Source of the DNA: Brachionus rotundiformis
Lineage: Eukaryota > Rotifera > Eurotatoria > Ploima > Brachionidae
Assembly: GCA_016802295.1 (NCBI GenBank)
Contig: JAESIW010000090.1
Location: forward strand, 1-64,000
Direction of reading: 5' to 3'
Length of the DNA: 64,000 nt
Every line of letters starts with the position of its first letter. Positions within the stretch are counted from its first letter, which is position 1. Position numbers and translations under genes: made by a program. Positions 1 to 10,775 of the stretch are shown here, piece by piece. Below the pieces are notes generated by a model. That model searched no databases and was not told the origin of the DNA. It saw only the letters and a list, made by a program, of their open reading frames with translations.

Positions 1-228
1 ACTCAACAACAGATTGAAACTACTGTTTTAAATCTAAATACAGATTGCTCAACGTCAATTTTAATTGATTCAGCAACAACACAGCATTCCATTATTACCG
101 AAGGAGAAACGACATTAAATAATGAAATCACCGAACAAGGTTCAACTCAACAACAGATTGAAACTACTGTTTTAAATCTAAATACAGATGGCTCAACGTC
201 AATTTTAATTGATTCAGCAACAACAAAT
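1..228 (+). repeat. 144-bp in-frame coding tandem repeat, about 1.6 copies
   Basis: The sequence starting at base 1 is repeated from base 145 almost identically to about 228. The visible difference is a Cys-to-Gly codon change. The period of 144 bp equals 48 residues, so the unit expands protein length without shifting frame. More units probably lie upstream of the window. Confidence 0.85.
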
Positions 229-913
229 ACAGAACAAACTCGTGATATTTATAACCAGAAAATTGAAATTCATGGGCTTTTGCACTCTAGTTTGATTCCT
301 AAATTGAAAAACTCTTACCAAAGATTTTTAATTAAACAACAAAATTTTGAAGAATTAGAAATAATCTTAGAGAATTCAATCGGATTTGATACGAATTTTT
401 TTGTTACATAGTAGCCTTATATATAAAAATTAAATTTTAAACTTTAAATTTTTTTTTAGTTACGGTTCGAATGAAAATATCATTCATTTTGTAAGCTTCG
501 TTTCTACCTTGAAGAAAAATTTCTCATTGGATAATTCAATTGAAACTTTAATAACAAATCTAAGAAACAACAGTTTAAGGATAAAGGACGCCTTTGAATC
601 TTTCGGTTTTGAATTTTGGTTTGATTTTTCAAAATTTTATATATATGGTAATTTAAAAATTTTCAAAATTTATTTAACAATCCTAATTTTAATAGCAACA
701 GAAAATTTGAATATGAAAAATCAATCTGAAAGAAAGGCATGTCAAAAATCTTATTCAATATCTTCAATGTCATGCAAAAGAGGGATTTTAGAAAATAATA
801 CGTTTATCGTTTCCTCAACGGAAGAAATAATTATTGATGCTATTTCAAATGGAATTCGAAAAAATAATCACATTTTCTCGATATTTTTTTTAAATTTTAT
901 TTTCTTTTTGTGA
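1..913 (+). CDS. 3' part of a Thr/Ser/Gln-rich repeat protein (5' end outside window)
   Basis: The frame is open from base 1 with no start in the window. Proposed exons are 1-410, 460-647 and 696-913, stop TGA 911-913. Intron 411-459 is required because the unspliced frame hits TAG at 409. Splicing gives a smooth join around VTYYGSNENI. Intron 648-695 is 48 bp and a multiple of three, so its retention would also stay open. The N-terminal visible part is a 48-residue Thr/Ser/Asn/Gln-rich repeat; a roughly 100-residue folded-looking segment with hydrophobic alternation follows, loosely like an SEA domain (weak). The extreme C-terminus is hydrophobic only because of T-rich DNA and may be mis-ended. 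An extracellular mucin-like protein is a guess; I do not recognise the family. Confidence 0.45.
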
Positions 914-1118
914 AATTGTTTTAGGTCAATATGAATTTTAAGATTATAACTTTATCTAAATATTTTTTCGAAAATTTATCATTATTTTTATAAATAAAAA
1001 AAGTTAATTTGATTTTTATAACGATTTTCTATAAGTAATTATTATTTTTTAATTTCTAAAAAATTGCAAAAATTGATTTTGATTATGTTCAATCAGTATC
1101 TTTTATTGCTAAAATTAT
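914..1118. other. AT-rich spacer
   Basis: Between the first gene and the terminal-inverted-repeat element. I see no gene or structured element here. Confidence 0.6.
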
Positions 1119-1615
1119 GGGTTTCGGGATACCTCGATTTTACCATAAAAACTAAAAATTAATTTTAAAAAAACTAAGGTATTAAGTTTGTCGTGTCTGT
1201 CCGTCCGTTGACAGGTCAAAATTGACGAACGGAATATGCCAGTGAGTGTTCTTGTATAGACTTATTGGGGAATATTTTTCTACCATTTGTATAAATTTTC
1301 TAATGTAGATTTCTATGCTGATTTCGAATTTCTAATCTATTTTTATGCAGGACGTTTAGTTTTCGCGAAATACGACTTTTTTCGGTCGAAATAGGCGCTA
1401 TTTCCTCAAGGGAGTGGCCGATCGACTCAAAATTTCGCAGGCTGCGTTTTCATAACTCAAATATTATCTGTACTAAATTTCAGCTCTCTAGCTAATTCCG
1501 TTCGTCTATTTTGACCTGTCAAGGGACGGACGGACGAACAGACATGACAAACCTAATACCTAGATTTTTTATTTAGATGTTTATTTTAGTTATTTTGGTA
1601 AAATCTAGGCAACCC
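1119..1615. mobile_element. Short non-autonomous element with terminal inverted repeats (GGGTTgCC family)
   Basis: The right end reads ..GGTAAAATCTAGGCAACCC. The left end starts GGGTTTCGGG and contains CGATTTTACC. Inside, about 1170-1245 is the inverted complement of about 1490-1560, sharing ACAGGTCAAAAT and GACGAACGGAAT, so the whole unit can fold into one large hairpin. There is no ORF. The right 180 bp (about 1435-1615) is nearly identical to 11272-11442, which makes it an internally deleted relative of the larger element at 6330-11442. Its right end sits exactly at a break in a Helentron helicase ORF. Confidence 0.7.
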
Positions 1616-2280
1616 TATCCTGACAATAGAGCTGTAATCATAGTTGGATCTTGTTTATTTATATCGTTTATTCGTATAAATGTTTGATACAGAGATTTAA
1701 TTAAATGAGATTTAACCGTACCAGCACCACCACTAACAAAATGATAAAATGGCTTATTCGATTTGACACAATCAATAAAATTGCACATATACTTGTGTTG
1801 AATGCGATTCAACGAGTTCAATAATAGAACGTATTCTTCGTTTGAAATAGGCTTTGGCAATGTGATCATATCGGAATTAGTGTTCAACATGCTTTGAATA
1901 TTACTCAATTCGTCTTGAATAACAGCATGATAGCTAAATTCGTCTTCATACTCTTCATTACGCGCTTCAAACCCATAGTTTTGTTGTTCACCAGCTTCGT
2001 CGTTATTATTGATGTTGTTTGTTTCAAGAGTTGCCAAAGATTCAAGTTCAAAATGTTCATTGTTATTGTCCTCGTCTAAATTTTCGTCATTGTCTTGCTG
2101 AAAAATTCGCTGAATGTTATTGAATACGATTGATTTCGTCTAAATTTTGCAATTATTTCGTTTAATCATGATATAGTTCTGATAGGATTTAGAGAAATAT
2201 TTCGAATCTTTTTTCATCGACTCAAGTATGACTGTTTTGTGTAATATGGGCTATGGAAATCCATATTTACACAATACATT
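1616..2280 (-). pseudogene. Helentron Rep/helicase fragment, inverted copy with internal deletion
   Basis: On the minus strand this repeats 5300-6329 of the plus strand. Reading 2280 to 1616 it gives a piece of the Rep domain, a deletion, then an acidic linker and the start of a PIF1-type helicase with a Walker A loop of the form SGGAGTVKSH. The usual GKS glycine is Val here, which would damage nucleotide binding. The deletion joins bases equivalent to about 5490 and 6117 across a shared TTTTTC-like stretch. The ORF from 2037 ends at the boundary of the 1119-1615 element. It is a dead fragment. Confidence 0.8.
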
Positions 2281-2283
2281 GGG

Positions 2284-3150
2284 TTAGAGCAAAGTTCATT
2301 TGACAATGCGGCATTAGATGACAATGATCAAAGCAAAATAATAAACATGTATAAAAATATATACCAATCTGTTTATACAGAAAAGGATTATGAGCTATTC
2401 GATTCGTAGACAAATTTGGTTTACAATGGACTCAATCAAGTGAAGAAACCAAATAAAAGTGAATTCACAGCCTTGGTTTTTAAATTTTTCGAGAAATTTT
2501 ACGAATCTGAATTAAACGAATACTTTGAACAATTTCAGCAAAATGATGCTCATGAATTCCTGATTCAATTTGTTGAATACATGGATAAATGTGTGGTTGA
2601 GCTAGAAATTGGCAAACGTGGTCTGTGAGCTACAGACAATATTTCAAATATTTACAATCAAATAAGAACAAGTCTTAGTCTGATCAGAAATAGTTTTATG
2701 TTTAAAACATTGCAAAAGTTATGTTGTTCAACGAATGTATTTCATAGAAAGCAAAATCAAAATCTTATCATTATGCTTAAAATATTTAGTGTAAGTATTC
2801 TTCAAAAAATTAGACTTTTTATAATGTAAAAAAATACTATTTAATTTTAGATCGATGAAACTGGATCACCGTTTAAGATTGATAATTTCATTGATCTAAA
2901 GGAAGTAATCGATATGTCGAGATTTATTTGGAGTGAAAATAATATTCAAATAAAAGTTACATAAAAACTAGCATCCGTTTGCTTTCATCTTGGTGATTCA
3001 TCTAAATCAGGACACATTACTTGTAAGTTTTATTTGATATTTATTAATTTAATTTAACAAACTTAGTAAATAAATTTTTCTTCATTAAAGCTTTGGTATA
3101 TTGTGAAGTAAAAAAACAATATAAGTATACACAAAAATCTAGATGAGTTT
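2284..3150 (+). pseudogene. Degenerate ubiquitin-specific protease (USP, peptidase C19) domain
   Basis: The translation contains the USP hallmark QQNDAHEFL (about 2539-2565) and, further on, a histidine-box-like HLGDSSKSGHIT (about 2987-3021). Between them lies a GSPFKIDNFIDL segment resembling the USP fingers/palm region. In-frame stops occur at about 2407, 2626 and 2962. GT-AG introns remain recognisable at about 2791-2850 and 3022-3089, so it descends from an intron-bearing gene. The catalytic Cys box is missing because homology starts at 2284, right at a junction with the inverted Helentron copy. It lies directly upstream of a Helentron N-terminus in the same orientation. It is either a captured host gene or a chance neighbour. 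Confidence 0.65.
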
Positions 3151-3199
3151 ATTCGGTCAAGAAGACAATCAAGTGAATCGTATATTTTGTTTATAAAAT

Positions 3200-6100
3200 T
3201 AATTTCAGATGAAAATTGCGAACAAACATCATCACGATTTGTAGCTAATGATTTGAAAGAATTTAATGAAGCGCCTGATACAAAGATTGAACAAACAATT
3301 CAATTTGGAACAGATAAATAATACAATGAGAAAAAGAGAAAAAAGAAAGAATGATGAATTTTTTAAAATTTCTGAACAAGGAATACAATTGAACATCAGA
3401 AAAGGAGAGAAGATCCCATTTATAGAGCTGATGAACAATACAAAGATAAAATTAAACATCAGCGAAGGAGAGAAGATACCATTTATAGATCAAATGAACA
3501 AGCAAGGAATACAATCGAACATCAGCAAAGGAGAGAAGATCCCGTTTATAGAGCTGATGGACAGATGATTAATACATTCGAACATCGTGTTAGAAGAGAC
3601 AATTTTGAATATAGAACAAGTGAACAAACACGAAACACGATCGAACATGGTGAAGTAAGAAAAGACAACGAGTATAGAGAAATTGAAAAACAGATCAGAT
3701 CAAGACAGATCATCTAGAGCAAGTAAACGAAATCAGCAAAATTGTGTGATAGACATCTATGAGGAAGGAATTAAAAATGGAGCTTCATATGTTTGTGTTT
3801 GTTACGAAAGATTTAGAAGAACGTTTATGTTCTCCAAGACTACCATTTATTCGTATCAAAGAATTGGTCAATTGGGATCATCAACAAAAAATTGTTGGCA
3901 ATGTGGTAAATGTGTCAAATGATACAGAAAAAACATTGGAATTTTTACCAAGGGAATTTAATGAATCTGAAACTATTCAAATAGTTTTAAAACGAAAAAT
4001 GGACTACAAAAAAGCTTATAGATTTGATAAAATTCGACATCTGGCTAGTTTAAATGCGATAAAATATTTAATTAACAAGCCGCTTTTTAAAGAAAATCGA
4101 ATCAAACTATAAAGAACATGGTTTGAAAATCATAATCACATTGAATGTATTAATTTAACTGAGGATTTTATTGTAAACGATGAAGATCGTGAATTGCCAG
4201 ATCTAAATTTAAATCCGGACAGTTTAAATAATTTAAAAATTCAACAACAAGAACAAATTGAAAATAATTATTTAGAAGTATTTCGACAAGCTCAACCGAC
4301 ATTACTTGTAGACAATAGCGAAATGAGTAAAATTGCTCCTGGCGAAGGTATACAACCAAGATCTATTCTCTCGGACAAAGATGCAGAAGAATTGACATTT
4401 TTAAAAATATACGGCTGCGAATAATTCTCACCAAAGATACAATTAAAATACGGTTTGAGATGCTAATCGGAATTTCGCCGTTATGATCGAAGCTGTGCTG
4501 AAGATATAACCCCTATTCGTACAAAAAACTTGTAACGAAAAAATTAAATTCGACAATAGAGACTTGTCTACGTAAAACGAAGGAAATTGACTCGATGAAT
4601 GCTCGTGATGCTTTAAATAAACAAAAAATAAATGATTTGATCGTACGAAATGAAGCTCAAATGTTCTTGAGAACAATCCGTTCGAGTCCACAATATTGGG
4701 AATGGAAAAAAATAGAAATAAATGCAATGATACGACAGTTGTCCAACATTTTTTATCACATTTAGTCTTGCCGAAATTGACTGGAACGAATTGATATTAA
4801 TTCTATTAAAAACTTTGGAAAATAGATTTGTAAATTAACCCAATGAAGATGAATTGAATTTGATAACAAGAGAAAAACGCATCGAATTGGTGAGTCGTGA
4901 TCAAATAACGGTTGCAAGATATTTTGAAAATAGAATGGGTGAATTGCTCAATTATGTATTAAATCAAAATGGGTCATTCAAAGCTAATCCAGTATTCGAC
5001 TACTTTTGGCGGGTTGAATTTCAACATCGAGGTAGTCCACACATCATTTAATTACATGGAATAAAGATGCACCGCAATACGAAGATATCGCAGAATCAAA
5101 TGATGAACAATCGAATAATGAGATGATAAACAATTGTTCAGATTTTATCGATAAGTATTTTACGACCAAGCGCACATCGAACAATTTGATTTTAGAAGAC
5201 GATTACGAAAATCGAACTCAATTGTTACAAGACGTTCCAATCAAGTATCAAATACACGTACACAAAGATAATTGTAAATTTAGCGATGAGGATGGCAATG
5301 TATTGTGTAAATATGGATTTCCATGGCCCATATTAGACAAAACAGTCATACTTGATCCGATGAAAAAAGATTCGAAATATTTCTCTAAATCCTATCAGAA
5401 CTATATCATGATTAGAGACAAATTAAACGAAATAAATGCAAAATTTAAACGAAATCAATCGTATTCAATAACATTCAGCGAATTTTTCGACTCAGTAAAT
5501 TTAAACGAAACAGATTATTTAAGAGCATTTTCTGCCTCGATTAAAAGGACGACAGTTTTTCTAAAGCGATCGTCGAGTGACATCATGGTCAATCCATACA
5601 AAAAACAAATTTACGTGCGACACAGAGCAAATATGGACATTCAATTTATTACAGATCCATATGTTGCTGTTGCTTACGTTTCTGCTTATATGCTTAAATC
5701 GAATGCTTCCATGTCAAGACTATTGAAAAATACGGTCGAAGAAGTAATACGAGGTAATTTGAGCGTAAAACAACGACTATTAAAAGTTGCCAATAAATTT
5801 AAGAATTGTTCCGAAATATCGGCTCAAGAATGTCCTTACACATTGTTAAGTATGCCAGTGTCGAGGACATCAAGAGAAACTATGTCCATAAATACGTTTC
5901 CGTCCAAAGATCGTAATGTTATATTGAAAGAAGATCAGTATTTGGAAATTTTAAACCCGGAATCGAGGAATATATTTCGAGCTGGAATTCTACAACATTA
6001 TATAAATAGACCGAATTCAATGGAAAATGTTTGTTTAGCTGAATTCGCGACTCATTACGATTATATATCGAACGATCGAGCTAAAAATCCTAACAATTTA

Positions 6101-6329
6101 ACACGAGTAGGTCGTTTTCAGCAAAACAATGACGAAAATTTAGACGAGGACAATAACAATGAACATTTTGAACTTGAATCTTTGGCAACTCTTGAAACAA
6201 ACAACATCAATAATAACGACGAAGCTGGTGAACAACAAAACTATGGACTAATTCGATTAAAGAACAATGATGGTTACGTTAAACGACGAAACAAGATCCA
6301 ACTATGATTACAGCTCTATTGTCAGGATA
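3200..6329 (+). pseudogene. Helentron Rep/helicase polyprotein, N-terminal two thirds, broken
   Basis: Successive frames give the recognised order of a Helitron-like protein. First are about five 20-residue basic repeats (frame 3376-3717, pattern RNTIEHQxRREDPxYR). Next is a Cys-rich SYVCVCYERF segment (about 3783-3815), then VLKRKMDY, then PGEGIQPRSILSDKDAEEL (about 4338-4396). Helitron_like_N follows around 4650-4790, then RVEFQHRGSPH (about 5008-5045, the HUH region, with a one-base loss before the second His). The long ORF 5123-6307 carries a two-tyrosine YVSAYMLKS motif. Frame changes near 3759, 4112, 4430, 4740 and 5050 show decay. The helicase is cut at 6329 by the GGGTTGCC element. 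Compared with the inverted copy, Walker A is deleted between about 6243 and 6292. Confidence 0.8.
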
Positions 6330-6757
6330 GGGTTGCCTGCTAAATTTCAAGTCAATTGGACAATCCCATGTCGAGATACTTTGAAAATCGGACAAAAAAG
6401 TGCTATATCTTTCGAATAAAATCAAATCTGAAAAAACCAAGTATTTTTGAATTTAGCATTAAATTTTACACTAGAAAATGTATTTTAATTATTTGAAATT
6501 AATAAGTATAAACGCTAAGAAAGCCCTTTTTTTAAATTATGCAACTCTCGATATTGGTAAAATAAATTTTTTCAAAATTTAAACTTCATAACAATACAAA
6601 TTTTGTATTCATATTTTATTATTAAACATAAATTTTGACACTTAAGAATTTCTTGAAAAAAAAAGGAAAAAAAAAATTATTTTATAAGAAAAAGAAAACA
6701 TATTAATCAAAAATTTACTTTAAAAATTTAAAATTAATTAAGAATAAAATAGTGTAT

Positions 6758-8326
6758 TCAAAATTCAAATTCACAAACTATTGCTGAATGATCACTAAAC
6801 CAAGTGTTAAATGGTTGACATTTTGTTTTTTTTATTCTGTTTTGTTGTTTATTGAAAAAAGACCAGTCCAATTGTGATATGTTAGTGAATGTTTTCCTAA
6901 TTGCAAAAGACGGCTCGAGCAATAAATTTTGCTTCAAAAAGTCTAGATATTTTTTATTGTACGATTCGTTAAAGTCAATATCAAAATCGCCAAAAATAAA
7001 CTTTTGCATATTTGGTTCACACACATTGTGAACAATAAAGTTGTTTAATTCGCCATAAAATTTATCATCATCAAATTTTGGATGCTTGTTCAAATTTAAC
7101 AAAAAGATTTTTTTGTTCATTGTTGTTGTCGTGATTGTATTCGAACAAGCTCAATTCAACACATTTATTTTGATTTGAACCATTATATGCAAATTGTTCG
7201 TTTGAATTGTGAGCAATTAATTTCGAATTTTGACACATCGCTTTGCGTACATAACATATTTGACCATTTGATGCATTTAAATCAGTCCCATACGAATAAT
7301 AGATCGTTTGAAATTGTTCTTGATCAAACAATTTATTTGCTTCAAACCGATTGTTTCGCTTATTGTGACACTCACTCAAAAATATAATATCAGCTTGCTG
7401 GTAGCCATAATCACATTTTATATTCACTTTGTTCGAATTAAACGATTGTATATTTTGAGAGCGTTTCAATGCTTCGCCAATGTAAACGCCAACTGTCGTA
7501 TACGATTGTCCTTGTGATTTGTGTATTGTCATTGATTCATACTCGATCAAAGTAAATTGTTTACGATCAACATGATAATTGCCACCACACTTTGGACGTT
7601 TAATTGTTTGTTGTTCGTATTTTAATGCAGTCCAATTATTATTGTCTGATTGAATCGTATCAGATTTCATCCATTTCAATTGTTCATTCGATTAACGTGT
7701 CAATTGAACAACTTCTGGGTCCGGAAATTCCAAATACACACGCTTAACAAGTGGTTTGTCATTTGTTTAATTTTTAGTGTATACAATGTGTTTCAAACAA
7801 CCAACTGCACCATTTACCAAACCATCTTCAGTACGCAAATTAGTTGTAATCATGTACTTGCAATTGAGTTTAAGGCGAAGTAATGTTGGCATACCACATG
7901 TCTTATTCAAGTCAATTTCGTTACGCAAACTAGCAACTAGATTTTTTGCTTTATTTGTATTCTTTTCTTTGCTCATGGCTTGATCAATTGCTCTATTTTT
8001 GCCTAGTTCGCCTGGCATCGAATTCAATTTAAATTCATTGTACTCTTCGACACCTTTATTCGAATGTATAACACATATTGCCTCTTGTGGTATTTGGTCA
8101 ATCATAACAATACGTGAATTGAACATTCTCACTTGTTCGTCGCTCAATACAATAACACCTCTATTGCCGAGTGTATTGAGTGCTTCGGCAAATGCAACAT
8201 CGTCACGTTGTCGCATTATTTCCTTCAATTCAATAAATTCAAACATGTGCCAAAGCATTTGTCCAGCCAATATTGAATAACCACTTTCGCCTTTTGGCTT
8301 CTCAAATATCCAACTATTTCTAACCC
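6758..8326 (-). pseudogene. Helentron helicase C-terminus plus endonuclease/exonuclease/phosphatase (EEP) domain
   Basis: Reading leftwards from 8326 the first block is PIF1-like helicase, including GNRGVIVLSDEQ, MITTNLRTEDGLVNGAVG and later the MTIHKSQGQSY motif (helicase motif VI region). Two TAA codons interrupt the frame between 7680 and 7766. After the helicase the translation has ADIIFLSECH, then, after a frame change near 7100, FGDFDID and SDHSAIVCEF. These are EEP endonuclease motifs (catalytic Asp/Asn and His regions). Helicase plus EEP is the domain order that defines Helentrons within the Helitron superfamily. Orientation is opposite to the 3200-6329 piece. The N-terminal helicase part is absent at 8327, close to the MULE. 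Confidence 0.8.
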
Positions 8327-8424
8327 TTTAATTCTTAGTCACAATTTATTTGATTTTTGTCTCATATTTTTCAAGTGTCATATTTTGATTTATTAGTAAA
8401 AGGCCATCATTTAATGGACTGACA

Positions 8425-8720
8425 AAAAAATTCTTATTTTACTGACCAAAAAGACTAAATTTACTGACAAAAAAACTAAACTAGGTGACAAACAAACTAC
8501 TTCACTGATAAAAAAACTAATTAAGTGACAATTAAACTAACCGACTGATAGATAAACTAATTGACCGACAAATTAAATATTTTTGGGATGACAGATTAAC
8601 TAAAAAAATAGTGACTAATTTAATTAATGACTAATGACTAATAAACACTTAACTTGGTCACAAACAAACTACTTCACTGATAAAAAAACTAATTAAGTGA
8701 CAAATAATAGGTGACAAAAA
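8425..8720. repeat. Subterminal iterated motif array, MULE left end
   Basis: At least nine spaced copies of a 15-20 bp unit, consensus about CTGACAAAAAAACTAA, with variants in spacer length. One 57-bp block (about 8484-8540 and 8655-8700) is repeated almost exactly. Arrays like this are typical transposase binding sites at MULE ends. Confidence 0.7.
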
Positions 8721-8826
8721 TTAAAAAGTGATATAATTTTTATTGATAAGGTTGTATATTAACAGATAAAATAAAAAGTTATCATATAAAGCAAAAAAAT
8801 AAATACCTTTCGATAAGAAATAAAAA

Positions 8827-10512
8827 ATGTCAAGCACTGAATCAGTAATTCCCAGTTTCAATGAAGAGGACACAATGCTTGATATAGACCAAGAAAATGT
8901 AGAACCACTAAAAAAACGTGGGAAAGGAATTTCATATCGAGAGGTAGCAATTATCAAGTTGACTGAATTTATTCAGCAAAAAGATGCCAAAATGAGCAAG
9001 CAAGGATTCATAAATAAATTAAGCCACGATACCAACTTATGGAAATACCAATACAAGCGCAAACGAATTGACACTGTTTGCTATTACTTCCGTTGTTCGC
9101 CACCATTGTCGAGCTGCAGCACAATGTCTTATTATCACCTTACTTCTGATGACGAAGTATGTTTATTCATCAGTGATGATAAACATGAGCACAAGGATAA
9201 AACTCAAAGAAGTATACCAACAGAAATAAAAGAGCAGATCAAGCGCTACTTCGAAATGAAAATAACAACTCCAAAAGCCATACTGAGAGCACTCGATCAT
9301 GATGGACTACAGCAACCACAAATAAAAACTTTAAGTAACTATCTGGCTATTATACGTAAAGCTAACTACGGTCCGGCACAAATAAACGTTCGGGATCTTG
9401 AACTTTGGCACCAGAATCGAAAGGAGGTTCCAGACGATTATGACAAACCATTTTGTCCAAGTTTCAAGAAGTCTGTGGATAACGATCAGCTCATGTTTTT
9501 CCGAATTTTTATCACCACCAAGAGACTGATTAGCGGACAAGACAAAGCATTTAACAGTAGATGCTACTTACAAACTCATATGGCAAGGTTTCCCAGTCTT
9601 GATGATTGGTACTACTGATCACCAAAAGCACTTTCATCCGTTTGGTATTTGTATTACAACCAACGAAACAGGAGATGACTTCAAATTCCTTTTTGAATCA
9701 CTCAAAAAAGTTGTTTTCGATGTGATGCAACTGGAGTATTCGCCAGAGATCGTAATAGCAGATGGTGCCGATGCAATCACCAATGGATTTCAAGAAGCAT
9801 TCGCTGATATATTTGAAAAGAGAGTTATGTGCTTTGCTCATGTTATACGTAAAGTAGACGCGCAACTCAATCGTTTCATCACTGAATTTAATTGTGATCT
9901 ACAATTGTATACTGCCGCTTTTCAATGGACAAGCAATATAAAAACTGACTATATTATTAAAATTTCTTCCTCTAATGGTCGTATTTTTTATAGTCATCAA
10001 GATCTCAATCTAAAGCTGACAAAAGAAACAGTTGACGACTATATTTTAACAAAACAGAATTTATCTTGGCGTACATTTAATGACTACTCTCAATTTTGCC
10101 AGATCAACGAGACCATTCTATGTTCTGATGATTGGAAACAAAGCAAATGCAATTGTAGAAATTTGCTAAACACTACATCTGCATTCATGTTCTTGGCCTT
10201 GCATACCGTTACAAGCTTTGCATTATCCCAGAAGAAGCTAAAACAATTTCAATCGGTCAAAAACGCAAAAGAGGCAGACCAAAAAAACAAAAGGTAGTTT
10301 TTTTTTACCAAAATGATTGTGATTGAGCAGTTCAGAAAATGAGTCCAATCCCGAGAAAGCAGTAGTCGAACAAGAGCCTCCTAGCGATTTAAACATTGAG
10401 AAAGAATATGTTACTGAAGCTACAGTTCAAGCTACACTCGAAGCTACAGTGGATTTACCAAGAAAACGAGGACCAAAGAAATCAACAACTCAGGAAAAAA
10501 AACAAAAATAAA
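8827..10512 (+). pseudogene. MULE transposase with SWIM zinc finger and AT-hook, two frameshifts
   Basis: It starts MSSTESVIPS at ATG 8827. The N-terminal DNA-binding region is followed by the DDE core. The first catalytic block, VDATYKLIWQGFPVLMIGT, is in another frame from about 9554, so a one-base shift lies at 9551-9554. The second block is IADGADAIT with CFAHVIRKVD downstream. A SWIM finger starts KCNC at about 10146, and its CxH half (CIHVLGLAY, 10180-10206) is again in a different frame. That same frame continues to an AT-hook, KRGRPKKQK. A last block, 10323-10512, repeats a KRGPKK motif after a possible small intron. Family order (DDE, SWIM, AT-hook) supports an autonomous MULE that has recently died. 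Confidence 0.75.
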
Positions 10513-10564
10513 TTAATCCTTTTTATTTTTTTATATTTTCTCATTTAAATAAATATTTTGGTCA

Positions 10565-10775
10565 TTAAAATTAGTTTTTTTTGTCTATAAATAAGGTTTT
10601 ATCTTGTCAGTGAAAAATTATAAAAAAGTCAACTCAATATTTAATTTTGTCAGTCGTTTAGTTTTTTTGTCAGAATAATTAGTTTTATATAGTCAGCTAA
10701 AACAAATTAAATTAGTCACCACTTTTTGTTATTTTTGTCATCTTAAAAAAATTTAATTTGTCACCACGAAAAAAT
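10565..10775. repeat. Subterminal iterated motif array, MULE right end
   Basis: Inverted copies of the left-end motif: TTAGTTTTTTTGTC and relatives such as TTTTGTCAGTCGTTTAGTTTTTTTGTCAG. The complement matches the ACTGACAAAAAAACTAA units at 8425-8720. Confidence 0.7.
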
